64,000 nucleotides of DNA. Source: Acidobacteriota bacterium. GTDB lineage: Bacteria; Acidobacteriota; Terriglobia; Terriglobales; Acidobacteriaceae. Below, piece after piece: positions 36,715 through 45,500 of the stretch. A program made the position numbers and the translations under genes. Under the pieces are notes generated by a model. That model did not search any database and was not told where the DNA came from. It was given only the letters and a program-made list of their open reading frames with translations. Within the stretch, counting starts at the first letter, position 1. Each line of letters opens with the position of its first letter. Where the stretch lies: positions 169,444 to 233,443 of the forward strand of contig JAJZBZ010000005.1 of assembly GCA_021846275.1 (NCBI GenBank), given 5' to 3'.

Positions 36715-37311
36715 TTACGACTCGTTTTCGTGGAGCCAATTTCCGATCCGCTCCGCCACCTGCTCCGGCGGAAGACCATCAACCTCCACGCTCAGGTGCG
36801 CCAGCCTGTAAAGTCCCAGCCGCAGCTTATAGCGCGCCGCAAGCCGCTCCCGATCCGCCAGCACCGGCCGCAGATTCGTCGCATCCGCCGTGCAGCGCCG
36901 AATCGCCTCAGCCAGAGTCACCTCCAGATGCACCATGCGCAAACTCTCGCCGCGCAGCAGCAGTTCGCGGGTTTCAGCGTCCTCGATGGCTCCGCCACCC
37001 AGCGCAAGCACTGTTCTTGCGTCTGCGGCGTCGCCAGGCGCTGCAGCCGACTGCCGCGCCAGACGCGCAATCATGCCGCGCTCCAGAGCGCGAAACCACG
37101 GCTCGCCGTGGTGAGTGAAAAGTTCGGCAATCGTGCTTCCCGTCTCTGCCTCAATCTCTGCATCCACATCCAGAAACCGCCAGCCAGAGCGTGCAGCCAG
37201 CAGCCTTCCGACGGTTGTCTTGCCCGCTCCCATGAAGCCGACGAGCACGATCAGCCGCGAGGACTGCGTTGCGCGGGCTTTCCGGTCTCCGGACAGCTCA
37301 GGAGCGGTCAC
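36715..37311 (-). CDS. aroK: shikimate kinase
   Basis: Phosphorylates shikimate at the 3-OH in the chorismate pathway. The 198-aa protein has the P-loop GFMGAGKTTVGR, the shikimate-binding FLDVDAEIEAETG (D of the DxD motif), a FRALE-type motif, ALGGGAIED and NLRPVLADRERL (lid Arg). The GTG at 37311 overlaps the end of the anti-sigma gene by 14 nt and puts the P-loop near residue 20, as usual. An upstream start is possible only by running deep into the anti-sigma gene. Confidence 0.93.
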   Translation of the reverse strand: MTAPELSGDRKARATQSSRLIVLVGFMGAGKTTVGRLLAARSGWRFLDVDAEIEAETGSTIAELFTHHGEPWFRALERGMIARLARQSAAAPGDAADARTVLALGGGAIEDAETRELLLRGESLRMVHLEVTLAEAIRRCTADATNLRPVLADRERLAARYKLRLGLYRLAHLSVEVDGLPPEQVAERIGNWLHENES

Positions 37312-37579
37312 TGGCAATCGCCTGTTCAATCTTCTGCCACAGTTTGTCGGACGGCTCCTCCTCGACCGGAAGCAGCATGCGCGCAGCCTGGGCAATAGTT
37401 TCCAACTCGGTCAGCAGCGCCTTGCAGCGCGGGCAGTCTTTCAGGTGCGCATCGGATTGGAAATCGTCGCCCGCAGCAATCCGCGCAGCCATGCTCTGCT
37501 GGAATGCGGCGCAAGCCTGTTCCTTTGCGGGCGCGGATTCCTGGTCCTCGGGGAGTCTTGTATTTTCCGGAGTCTTCAC
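37298..37579 (-). CDS. zinc-finger anti-sigma factor
   Basis: A 93-aa protein paired with the ECF sigma gene. HLKDCPRCKALLTELE is the His-x3-Cys-x2-Cys signature of ZAS-type anti-sigma domains; an upstream Cys (EQACAAFQQ) could complete the site. No transmembrane helix follows, so it is a soluble type. The start is the GTG at 37579, which overlaps the sigma stop by 4 nt (GTGA) and has GGAGGTGA just upstream. The longer open frame would overlap the sigma gene. Confidence 0.82.
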   Translation of the reverse strand: MKTPENTRLPEDQESAPAKEQACAAFQQSMAARIAAGDDFQSDAHLKDCPRCKALLTELETIAQAARMLLPVEEEPSDKLWQKIEQAIASDRS

Positions 37580-38217
37580 GATTTCACCTCCGTCGTGTTG
37601 CGGACACTCAGCGCCTCGCGCAGTTTCATGCGTGCCTTGTGCAGTTGTGATTTTGAGTTGCCGATGGAGCAATCCAGCATTGTGGCAATCTCATTGTGCT
37701 CATAGCCGTCGATGTCGTGCAGCATAAAAATCAATCGATAACCGGCGGGCAGGTCGGCGATCGCTTTTTCCAGCGCCATGCGATCAATCGAGCCGGTCAG
37801 TTGCAAATCCTGCGTGCCAAAGCTGCGCATTGGCCCGGACTCCGGTGCCGGGTCCATGGCCTCGTCCAGCGAGACCAGATTCAGGCCCTTGCGCCGCAGG
37901 TGCATGAGCACCACATTGACCGTGAGCCGATGCAGCCAGGTGGAAAACGCCGAATCTCCGCGAAATGTGGCAATCTTGCGGTGCAGTTGCAGGAATGCCT
38001 CCTGCGTGAGATCTTCGGCCTCGGTCACGTTGCCCACCATGCGCAGGCAGAGGGAGTACACGCGGCGCTTGTGCTGCGCGTAAAGTTGCGCAAATGCCAC
38101 GTTGTCACCGGCCTGCGCGCGGGCCAGTGTTTCCTCCGCCGACGCAAACCATGCCTCAGCCTGTTCCGCCGAACGTTCCTCTTCGGTTACCGATGCGTTC
38201 AAATGCCTTGGGGACAA
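37576..38217 (-). CDS. ECF sigma factor (RpoE-like)
   Basis: Alternative sigma factor with region 2 (FAQLYAQHKRRVYSLCLRMV, AEDLTQEAFLQLHRKI, FRGDSAFSTWLHRLTVNVVL) and region 4 (LPAGYRLIFMLHDIDGYEHN, IATMLDCSIGNSKSQLHKAR). The start is set at a TTG (38217) because AGGAGA lies 5 nt upstream; this gives 213 aa. The frame is open to an ATG at 38358, but that extension runs through a palindrome and lacks homology. It is co-transcribed with the overlapping anti-sigma gene and divergent from the BamA-like operon. Confidence 0.88.
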   Translation of the reverse strand: MSPRHLNASVTEEERSAEQAEAWFASAEETLARAQAGDNVAFAQLYAQHKRRVYSLCLRMVGNVTEAEDLTQEAFLQLHRKIATFRGDSAFSTWLHRLTVNVVLMHLRRKGLNLVSLDEAMDPAPESGPMRSFGTQDLQLTGSIDRMALEKAIADLPAGYRLIFMLHDIDGYEHNEIATMLDCSIGNSKSQLHKARMKLREALSVRNTTEVKS

Positions 38218-38293
38218 AAGGTCTCCTGATGATTCGTGATGCGCTTCTCTGTCAATGTCCAGAACTCTTCGATGAGTCCATGCAGCGAATAGG

Positions 38294-38313
38294 TTGCAGG
38301 AAATCTCCTGCAA
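38294..38313. promoter_or_regulatory. 8-bp perfect inverted repeat in divergent promoter region
   Basis: TTGCAGGA and TCCTGCAA are separated by AATC. The repeat lies between the ECF sigma gene (minus) and the outer-membrane assembly operon (plus), about 80 bp upstream of the proposed sigma start. It may be an operator acting on either promoter. Confidence 0.4.
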
Positions 38314-38425
38314 ACTTTGTCCGCACTTATTAGTATAGTGAGCGGAAGCAAAGTCCATTTCTTGTCAGCCTGGCCAGGGATCGCGTCCTTGCCAGCACGC
38401 GGACAGGAACCGGAGGTCGCAGGCT

Positions 38426-41400
38426 ATTTCCATTGTCTGGCAGGAGATACGGGCAAACGCATGGCTGCGTGTCGGTCAGCGCCGGGTCTTCGCCACTATC
38501 GCATCCCTGCTTGCCTTCACGGCTGCGGCCGCGCTGGCGCAAACGACTCCGGGCGCGGAAGCGGGACATGCGAATTTCCCTCCATCTCTGGTAAAGGTAA
38601 GTCCCGATGCGACGCGCGCCACGGCTGATCCCGCCGACACTTTGGCTGGTGACCGACGCCTGCGCCGTTGGCAGGGATTGCCCGTGCTTCGGATCGAGTT
38701 CTCCGGCGTTGCGAAAGATCGGCTTGCCCCGTTGCCTGAGTCGCTTGAGCAGCAGGCCAACAAGCCCCTGCGGGTCGAAGCCGTGGACGCCACCCTGCGT
38801 CGGCTCTACACAACCGGCCTCTATGCCACACTGACGCTTTACGGTCATCGCGAGGCCAACGGCGTCGTGCTCGAGTTTCGCGGAACGCCGCGACCGTTCA
38901 TCGGCACACTCAGCGTGATCGGCGCGCGCGGGGCCAACAGCAACTCCCTGCTCCTGCGCGCCAGCCGCCTCACGCCGGGAACGCCATTCTCCCAGCAGGA
39001 ACTGACGCGCGGCGAAGCCTCCATGAAGCAGGAACTGACCCGGCTCGGCTATCCGCAGGCTCAGATTCACCACCTCATTACACCGCAGCCGCGCGACCAA
39101 CTCGTCAATCTTGCCTTCACCATCAATCCGGGAACGCAGGCGCGCACAGGCAGCATTGCGCTGAGCGGAGACAGTGGCATGGACTCCACTGCCTTTGAAA
39201 AATACACCCATCTCCGCAGCGGAGAACACGTGACGCCGGAGACCAGCAGCAAGGCCATGAATGACCTGCTCAAGGAGTATCGCAAACAGAATCGCCTGGA
39301 GGCCGACGTGAAGCTGACCGGGCAGGACTATGATGCGGCGAAGAATCTGGTCAACTATAAATTCGTCGCCAATCGCGGGCCGGTCGTCGAGGTGATTGTG
39401 GAGGGTGCGCATCTCAGTAAAGACCGCATTCGTTCCCTGGTGCCGGTTTATGAAGAGGGCGCGGTGGACGAAGATCTGTTGAACGAAGGCAACTCCCGCA
39501 TCGCGAATTACTTTCAGAGGCTCGGCTATTTCAATGTGAAAGTCCGGCATGATCGCCTCTCAACTCTGGATCAGACAGCGCACAGCGGCCGGGTGCGCAT
39601 CGTGTATCATGTCGTTCTCGGCGCGCGAAACAAGGTTGTGCGCATCTCCATCGAAGGCGCTCATTACTTTGATCAAAGCACGCTCCGCGACCTGCTCAGC
39701 GTAACCCCCGCCAATGGATTTGACAGGCACGGCCTTTACAATCAGCAATTGGTGGAAAGCGATATCGCGGCCATCAAAGCCATTTATCAGAACAATGGAT
39801 TCAATGCTGTCAATGTGGCTCCGCGCATTCAGGACACGCTCCAGAACGGCAACACTCCATCATCCGTTCCAGCATCCGCCGCTCACCTGAAGAAAAAACA
39901 GATGGGTCTCTCGGTAACCTACGTCGTCGATGAGGGTCATCAACAGCGTGTGCGCTCCGTGGAAATTCTGGGTAATCAAAAGATTCCCTCCGCAGACTTG
40001 GTGCGCCTGCTCAACACAACGCCGGGGCAGCCATTATCACCGGAAAATCTTGCCCTCGACCGTGACACTCTGCGCACCTGGTACCTGAGCAAAGGATTTG
40101 AACAATCCGATGTCCAGGTTGCGGAAACAGCTTCAAAATCCCAACCAGACCAGATGCATGTGGTCTTTCACGTCCATGAGGGCGAGCAGATTTTTGTGAG
40201 CAACGTGCTCACCACCGGACTTCACTTCACACGCCCTGCCACCATTGAACACGCGGTCACAATCCATCCGGGCGACCCTCTGGACCAGTCTGCGCTGCTG
40301 GACACTCAGCGCAACCTCTATGACCTTGCGCTCTTCAGCGAGGTCAATCCTGTCGTGCTCAATCCGCAGGGCCTGCAACCGCGCAAAACCGTGTTGTTAC
40401 AGACCGTCGAAGCCCGCCGCTGGGACATCAGCTACGGTGCCGGATTCGAGATGCAGACGGGCACGGTGAACGGCTCGCCAACCAGCAATCCAAATGGAAC
40501 CGTCGGGGTCAGTCCGCGCGTGCTCGTTGAGGTCAGTCGCAACAATCTTTTTGGCCGCGACCAGACGGCGTCGATTCGTGGTCACTACGGACTGCTGGAG
40601 CAGCAGGTCGATCTCCTCTTCCAGTCGCCGCGTTTTCATAACAATCCCAACCTCGAACTGCTCATCTCCGGCGACTACAACAATAGCCAGGACGTGATCA
40701 CCTACAGCGCCTCCACACTGGAGGCAAACTTCGGCATCACCGAACATTTCTTCGGTGAGCATGAGCCATTCAGCAAGGCCAACACACTGCAATACCAGCT
40801 CATCTTTCGCCGCGTGAAGGTGAATGCAAACAGCGTGCAGGTGCCCATCACAGACATCCCACTGCTGGCTCAGGCCGTTCGCGTCGGTGGTCCCGGCTTC
40901 ACCTGGATTCGCGACACGCGCGACGCCCCCCTTGATGCGCACAGCGGCACGTACACCAGTTTCCAGGAATTCCTCTCATCCTCCATCTTTTCCTCGCAGG
41001 CGAACTTCAATCAGGTGGACACGTCAAACTCAAGCTACTATCCGCTCGGTCGCAGCGGCATCATCTTTGCGCGCAACACGCGCTACGGCCAGGAGCGCGC
41101 TTATGGCAATCCCGCTGACGAACTGATTCCGCTGCCCGAACGGCTCTACGCGGGCGGCGCGAACTCCCATCGTGGATTCGGCATCAACGCCGCCGGACCG
41201 CGCGATCCGCAGACAGGTTTTCCAATCGGCGGCGCAGGCGTCTTCGTCAACAGCACGGAACTGCGCTTGCCGCCGCCAACACTGCCTTACTTCGGAACCG
41301 CGCTGAGCTTCGTGCCGTTTCATGACATGGGCAACGTCTTCACCAACGCCTCGGATGTCTGGCCCAGCATGCTTCGTTTTCGTCAGCAGAACCGCGCTGG

Positions 41401-41686
41401 CTGCCGCAATCTTGCGCCCATCACCACGCAGAATCCACTCACAGGCCCGGTCACATCCACAGGCCAGCTCGGCACCTGTACATTCAACTATTTTTCACAT
41501 GCCGTCGGGCTGGGCCTGCGCTATCGCACGCCCGTCGGCCCGATTCGCATCGACTTCAGCTACAACATCAACCCACCCATTTATCCGGTCACCTACGACG
41601 CCATCAACAAAGTGGAACTCACCAGCCCCTACGTGGGCGAAGGCTCGCATTTCAACTTCTTCTTCAGCCTGGGACAGAGCTTCTGA
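38426..41686 (+). CDS. BamA/TamA-like outer-membrane assembly protein
   Basis: A ~1086-aa Omp85 protein that inserts or secretes outer-membrane proteins. About five POTRA repeats (for example IEFSGVAKDRLAPLP, RSVEILGNQKIPSADLVRLL, IFVSNVLTTGLHFTRPATI) are followed by a C-terminal barrel ending FFFSLGQSF. The barrel has GAGFEMQTG and LGLRYRTPVGPIRIDFSY, the usual strand and VRGF-region patterns. A clear signal peptide (RRVFATIASLLAFTAAAALA) is encoded in frame at about 38483-38542, before the first conventional start (TTG 38642). No ATG, GTG or TTG exists in frame between the upstream stop (38339) and that peptide, so an ATT at 38426 with GGAGG 9 nt upstream is proposed. Confidence 0.82.
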   Translation: MSIVWQEIRANAWLRVGQRRVFATIASLLAFTAAAALAQTTPGAEAGHANFPPSLVKVSPDATRATADPADTLAGDRRLRRWQGLPVLRIEFSGVAKDRLAPLPESLEQQANKPLRVEAVDATLRRLYTTGLYATLTLYGHREANGVVLEFRGTPRPFIGTLSVIGARGANSNSLLLRASRLTPGTPFSQQELTRGEASMKQELTRLGYPQAQIHHLITPQPRDQLVNLAFTINPGTQARTGSIALSGDSGMDSTAFEKYTHLRSGEHVTPETSSKAMNDLLKEYRKQNRLEADVKLTGQDYDAAKNLVNYKFVANRGPVVEVIVEGAHLSKDRIRSLVPVYEEGAVDEDLLNEGNSRIANYFQRLGYFNVKVRHDRLSTLDQTAHSGRVRIVYHVVLGARNKVVRISIEGAHYFDQSTLRDLLSVTPANGFDRHGLYNQQLVESDIAAIKAIYQNNGFNAVNVAPRIQDTLQNGNTPSSVPASAAHLKKKQMGLSVTYVVDEGHQQRVRSVEILGNQKIPSADLVRLLNTTPGQPLSPENLALDRDTLRTWYLSKGFEQSDVQVAETASKSQPDQMHVVFHVHEGEQIFVSNVLTTGLHFTRPATIEHAVTIHPGDPLDQSALLDTQRNLYDLALFSEVNPVVLNPQGLQPRKTVLLQTVEARRWDISYGAGFEMQTGTVNGSPTSNPNGTVGVSPRVLVEVSRNNLFGRDQTASIRGHYGLLEQQVDLLFQSPRFHNNPNLELLISGDYNNSQDVITYSASTLEANFGITEHFFGEHEPFSKANTLQYQLIFRRVKVNANSVQVPITDIPLLAQAVRVGGPGFTWIRDTRDAPLDAHSGTYTSFQEFLSSSIFSSQANFNQVDTSNSSYYPLGRSGIIFARNTRYGQERAYGNPADELIPLPERLYAGGANSHRGFGINAAGPRDPQTGFPIGGAGVFVNSTELRLPPPTLPYFGTALSFVPFHDMGNVFTNASDVWPSMLRFRQQNRAGCRNLAPITTQNPLTGPVTSTGQLGTCTFNYFSHAVGLGLRYRTPVGPIRIDFSYNINPPIYPVTYDAINKVELTSPYVGEGSHFNFFFSLGQSF

Positions 41687-42516
41687 TGACACAGACGAGA
41701 ACGACAAATCGCGCCCGTAGCAGAGCAGGAATACTCTGCTGCGTCCCTGCATGGTTGCTTGTCGGACCGACGTTGATGGCTCAGACGGCTTCGCCTGCTT
41801 CGCACATTGGCGCGAATCCGGAGCAGTTGAACGAAGTCGTCGCCGTCGTGAATCAGGATGTTCTGCTCGCCAGCGATGTTGACCGTGAGATGCGTCTGGA
41901 GCATCTTCTGCCCGGCGGCGGCGAGGATGATAACTCCGCGGCTGGCGCTCTTTCGCGACTCATCACACGCCTGCTCATTGAGCAGCAGATCCGCATCGAA
42001 GACCCCGATCAACTCAACCCCGATCCCGCTGAGGTTCAGAAAAGCCTCATCGGACTCCGGCAGGACCTGCCTGCCTGCAAGCTCACGGATTGCATGACCG
42101 ATGAGGGGTGGAACAATTTTCTCGCCAGTCTTGACCTCACCCCGGAGGAAGTCGAGACCTACTGGAAGGATCGCTACGCCGTGCTCGGTTTCATCGGCCA
42201 GCGTTTTCGCAACGGAATTCGCATCAGCCAGGAGGAGATCGCCGACTACTATCGCAAAACACTGCTTCCCCAGTATCGTCATCCGCAGGATGCGCCACAG
42301 TTGAAATCCGTATCCGCGCGCATTGAGGAGATTCTGCTCCAGCAGCGCGTCAATGCACTTCTCGATGACTGGGTTCGATCTCTGCGCGAAGAGGGCAGGA
42401 TTGAGATCGTTGACTCGACACTGCGCGCAGCCGTTGAGCGCTCCAACCAGAAAGCGCAACCCGCCGACACAGGCGAAAAGAACAACCTGCAACGCAACGG
42501 AGAATCCGCTCCATGA
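41686..42516 (+). CDS. SurA N-domain-like periplasmic chaperone
   Basis: A 276-aa exported protein. A signal peptide (AGILCCVPAWLLVGPTLMAQ) precedes LNEVVAVVNQDVLLASDVDRE, the start of the SurA/PpiC-type N-terminal chaperone fold. The helical chaperone part and the C-terminal IEEILLQQRVNALLDDWVRSL segment are present, but no parvulin PPIase domain is seen between them, unlike full-length SurA. It lies between the BamA-like gene (1-nt overlap) and tamB (4-nt overlap), which supports a role in delivering or folding outer-membrane proteins. Confidence 0.82.
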   Translation: MTQTRTTNRARSRAGILCCVPAWLLVGPTLMAQTASPASHIGANPEQLNEVVAVVNQDVLLASDVDREMRLEHLLPGGGEDDNSAAGALSRLITRLLIEQQIRIEDPDQLNPDPAEVQKSLIGLRQDLPACKLTDCMTDEGWNNFLASLDLTPEEVETYWKDRYAVLGFIGQRFRNGIRISQEEIADYYRKTLLPQYRHPQDAPQLKSVSARIEEILLQQRVNALLDDWVRSLREEGRIEIVDSTLRAAVERSNQKAQPADTGEKNNLQRNGESAP

Positions 42517-45500
42517 CCGACGAACCAGAGGGCGAGAAGCAAGGGCAACAGCGCGAAGAGGGAATCGCGCGCGCCGCCAGCCGCTGGCTGCGCCACGCTG
42601 CCATTGTTGTCGGCTTTTTTGCCCTCATCACCTTGTTCACATTGCTGGCGCTCTATCACGTCGCAAACTCCCGCGAGACGCAGTCGCAGGTCCGGCGCTG
42701 GCTGGTTCGCAAACTCTATGACTCCACAGGAGGCCGCAGCGAAATTGGTCAACTTCGCTGGAATCTGCCGCGCCTTTCCATCGATCTTGACAACGTGACC
42801 ATTCACGGCCTTGAGCATGCTGGCGAAGCACCCTGGTTCCACGTCGATCACGTTCACCTTGGACTGGGCATCGTTGGCCTGCTGCAATCCGGTGTCACCG
42901 CCCATCTGGTTCTCAACCAGGCGCAAATCGAGTCACCGCGATGGCATTACGAGATATATCCGGATGGCTCGACGAATCAGCCGCATCCCATCTATCCGCA
43001 ACGGCCGGGCAAACCGCTCCTCGACACGCTCTTTGATCTGCGCATCGGCAATCTCCAAGTGCGTCATGGCGTCCTTCTGTTGGCGAATCGCACCCTGCCG
43101 GTCGACTTCCGCGCACGCGACGCTTCGCTCTATCTCGGCTGGCTGCCCACGCTCGGTTCGGCGGAGCATTTGCAGCCGTCATCCATCCAAAAGCAGACGG
43201 ATGGCGTCTATCGCATCGTCGCGGAACTGAATGAGATTCAGCTTTGGCAAGGGCCGCTCACCGGCAAAGTTCCACCCATGAATGCCCAACTTTCGCTGCG
43301 CGCTCTGCTTCATCACGACGAACTGGATATTGAGCAGATGCAGCTTGCCGCGTTGCACCAGACGCTGAATCTTCGCGGCACAGTTCGCCATTTTGCCCAG
43401 CCGTTCTGGCACCTGGATTCCACCGGCTCAGTCGATCTGCGGACTCTGGCGCCTGCAACCGGATTTCCATCGCTGCCGGAAGGCATTGCCACGCTTTCCT
43501 TCCACGTCGATGGCAAAGGTGCGGATTACGTGGCCCAGGGCAGCCTCGCCGGCACCGACGTCCGATACAAGGACCAGATTGCGGATGCTCATGTGCGCAG
43601 CATGACCGCGCATTTTCGCGCCACGCCGGCACTGCTCACCGTCACGCAGATCGTTGCTCACCTTCGCGAGGGTGGTGAGATTGATGGGGATTTCACCTAC
43701 GACAACTGGCTTTTCCCCACGCCGCTTCCGGGCAGCGCCGAAGAGCGCCGCTACCTTGACGCGCATCAGAAGGTGCCCACCTCGACCGCGCGCATTCACG
43801 CCGCGCTGCATCATGTCTCGCTTGACACGGTGCTGCTTGATCTTGCGTCGCCACAGTTTCGTCGCCTCGGCTACGACGCCCAGGTGGACGGCACAACGCT
43901 CACCACGTGGACCGGCCTCGCCTACGACCTGGCGATTGAGGCCCATCTGCAACTGACACCCACCGGCCTCAGCCGCGTCGGTCTGGCCTCGGTTCACGGT
44001 CGTGTCGACGGAACCTTTTATGCAGGTCTGGGAAGCATTGCCGTCTCCCGGATGCAGATTCAGCTTCCCCACAGTCAGGTATCCGGCTCGGGCACCCTGG
44101 GCGTATTTCCCATCACTCGTCCTTCCAACATGCAACTGGATTTCACTTCGAGCGACCTCACGGAATTTGATGCAACACTGCGCGCGCTGGAACTGAAATC
44201 CGGCAATCGTGTCGGTGCCGCCGCGCTGCCCGCCGTCTTCGATCAGCCGGAGTTGCACGGCAGCGCCACATTCCATGGAACACTGACCAACGCCTGGCTT
44301 ACTCCCGTTATCGATGGTCATCTCACGGCCACGCATCTCGGCATCGAGATTCCGGAGCCGGGCATCGACACTCCGCCACGATTCGTTGACTGGGATTCCG
44401 TCGCGGCAGACGGGCGCTACTCGCCGTCCAGCATTCTCGTGCGCAGCGCGTTGCTGCGGCGCAACCAGGCAACACTGAAGCTTTCCGGGCAAATTGATAC
44501 GTCCAATCCGAATTACACGCTGGCGGATACGGCGGATGAGTTCGATTCCAATGCCTCGCTGCGCGTGAACGCCGATTTGCAGCAGTACCCCATTCACGAT
44601 CTGCTTCCGCTTGCCGGAGTTCAGGCACCAGTTGACGGTGAACTCTCCGGCCACATCGCGCTGAACGGCAGAGCCAATGCGCTTGTCGGCAGCGCGCAAC
44701 TGCGCGTGGCGCATCCGTTTGTCCACGGAGTTGCGCTGAGCAGCGTCGATGCCTCCGGCTCCATCCAGGATCAGAAGATCACCATCCACCGCCTGCATCT
44801 GACGCAGGGACAAGGCGTCGTGAGCGCACAGGGAATCATTGATCTGACACAGAACACCTTTCAGGCCACTGCGGATGGAGCATCCCTCGATCTGTCTCCC
44901 TGGTTCTCCACCTCTTCCGGTAATCTGAGCCTGAATGGCACTCTGCGTTTCCATGCAACCGGCAGCGGGGCGACGCAGAATCCGCAGATGCAGCTCAGTG
45001 CCGTGGTTGGCAACATTCGTCTTGCCGACCAGCCTTTTTCCGATTTGCATTTGGATGGAAAAGTGCTTGATCATCAGGCCGCGTACACATTGCAATCCCG
45101 ACAAAACGCCGGCGATCTCCTGCTGCGCGGCACCACCCGGCTTGACTCTCAGATGCTTACGCAAGCAAACCTGTCGCTCACTCATTTTGATCTCGGCGCA
45201 GCGCTGGAGATGATGCACATCACCGGTATCACCGGACAATCCGACTGGGAGGGAACGGGCTACGTTTCCGGCCCGCTCTCTCATCCGAAACAGTTAAACG
45301 GCGAAGCGAGATTGAAACAGCTCACCGCCGTACTGGAGGGCGTGCAGCTTCGCAGTCAGGGGGATGTTCACGCGCTGCTTTCCAATGGAGTCGCGCATCT
45401 GGACCCGGTTGAAATCACGGGTGAGGATACCGACGTGCGCGTTCATGCCGATGTCCAGATCACGGGCCAGCAACAGGTGGATATTGCTGCGCAGGGTGGC

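Noticed and set aside
43428..45284. A 618-codon minus-strand open frame inside tamB
   Set aside because: tamB is continuous for 1414 codons with a matching C-terminal domain and coupled upstream genes; the antisense frame lacks motifs.
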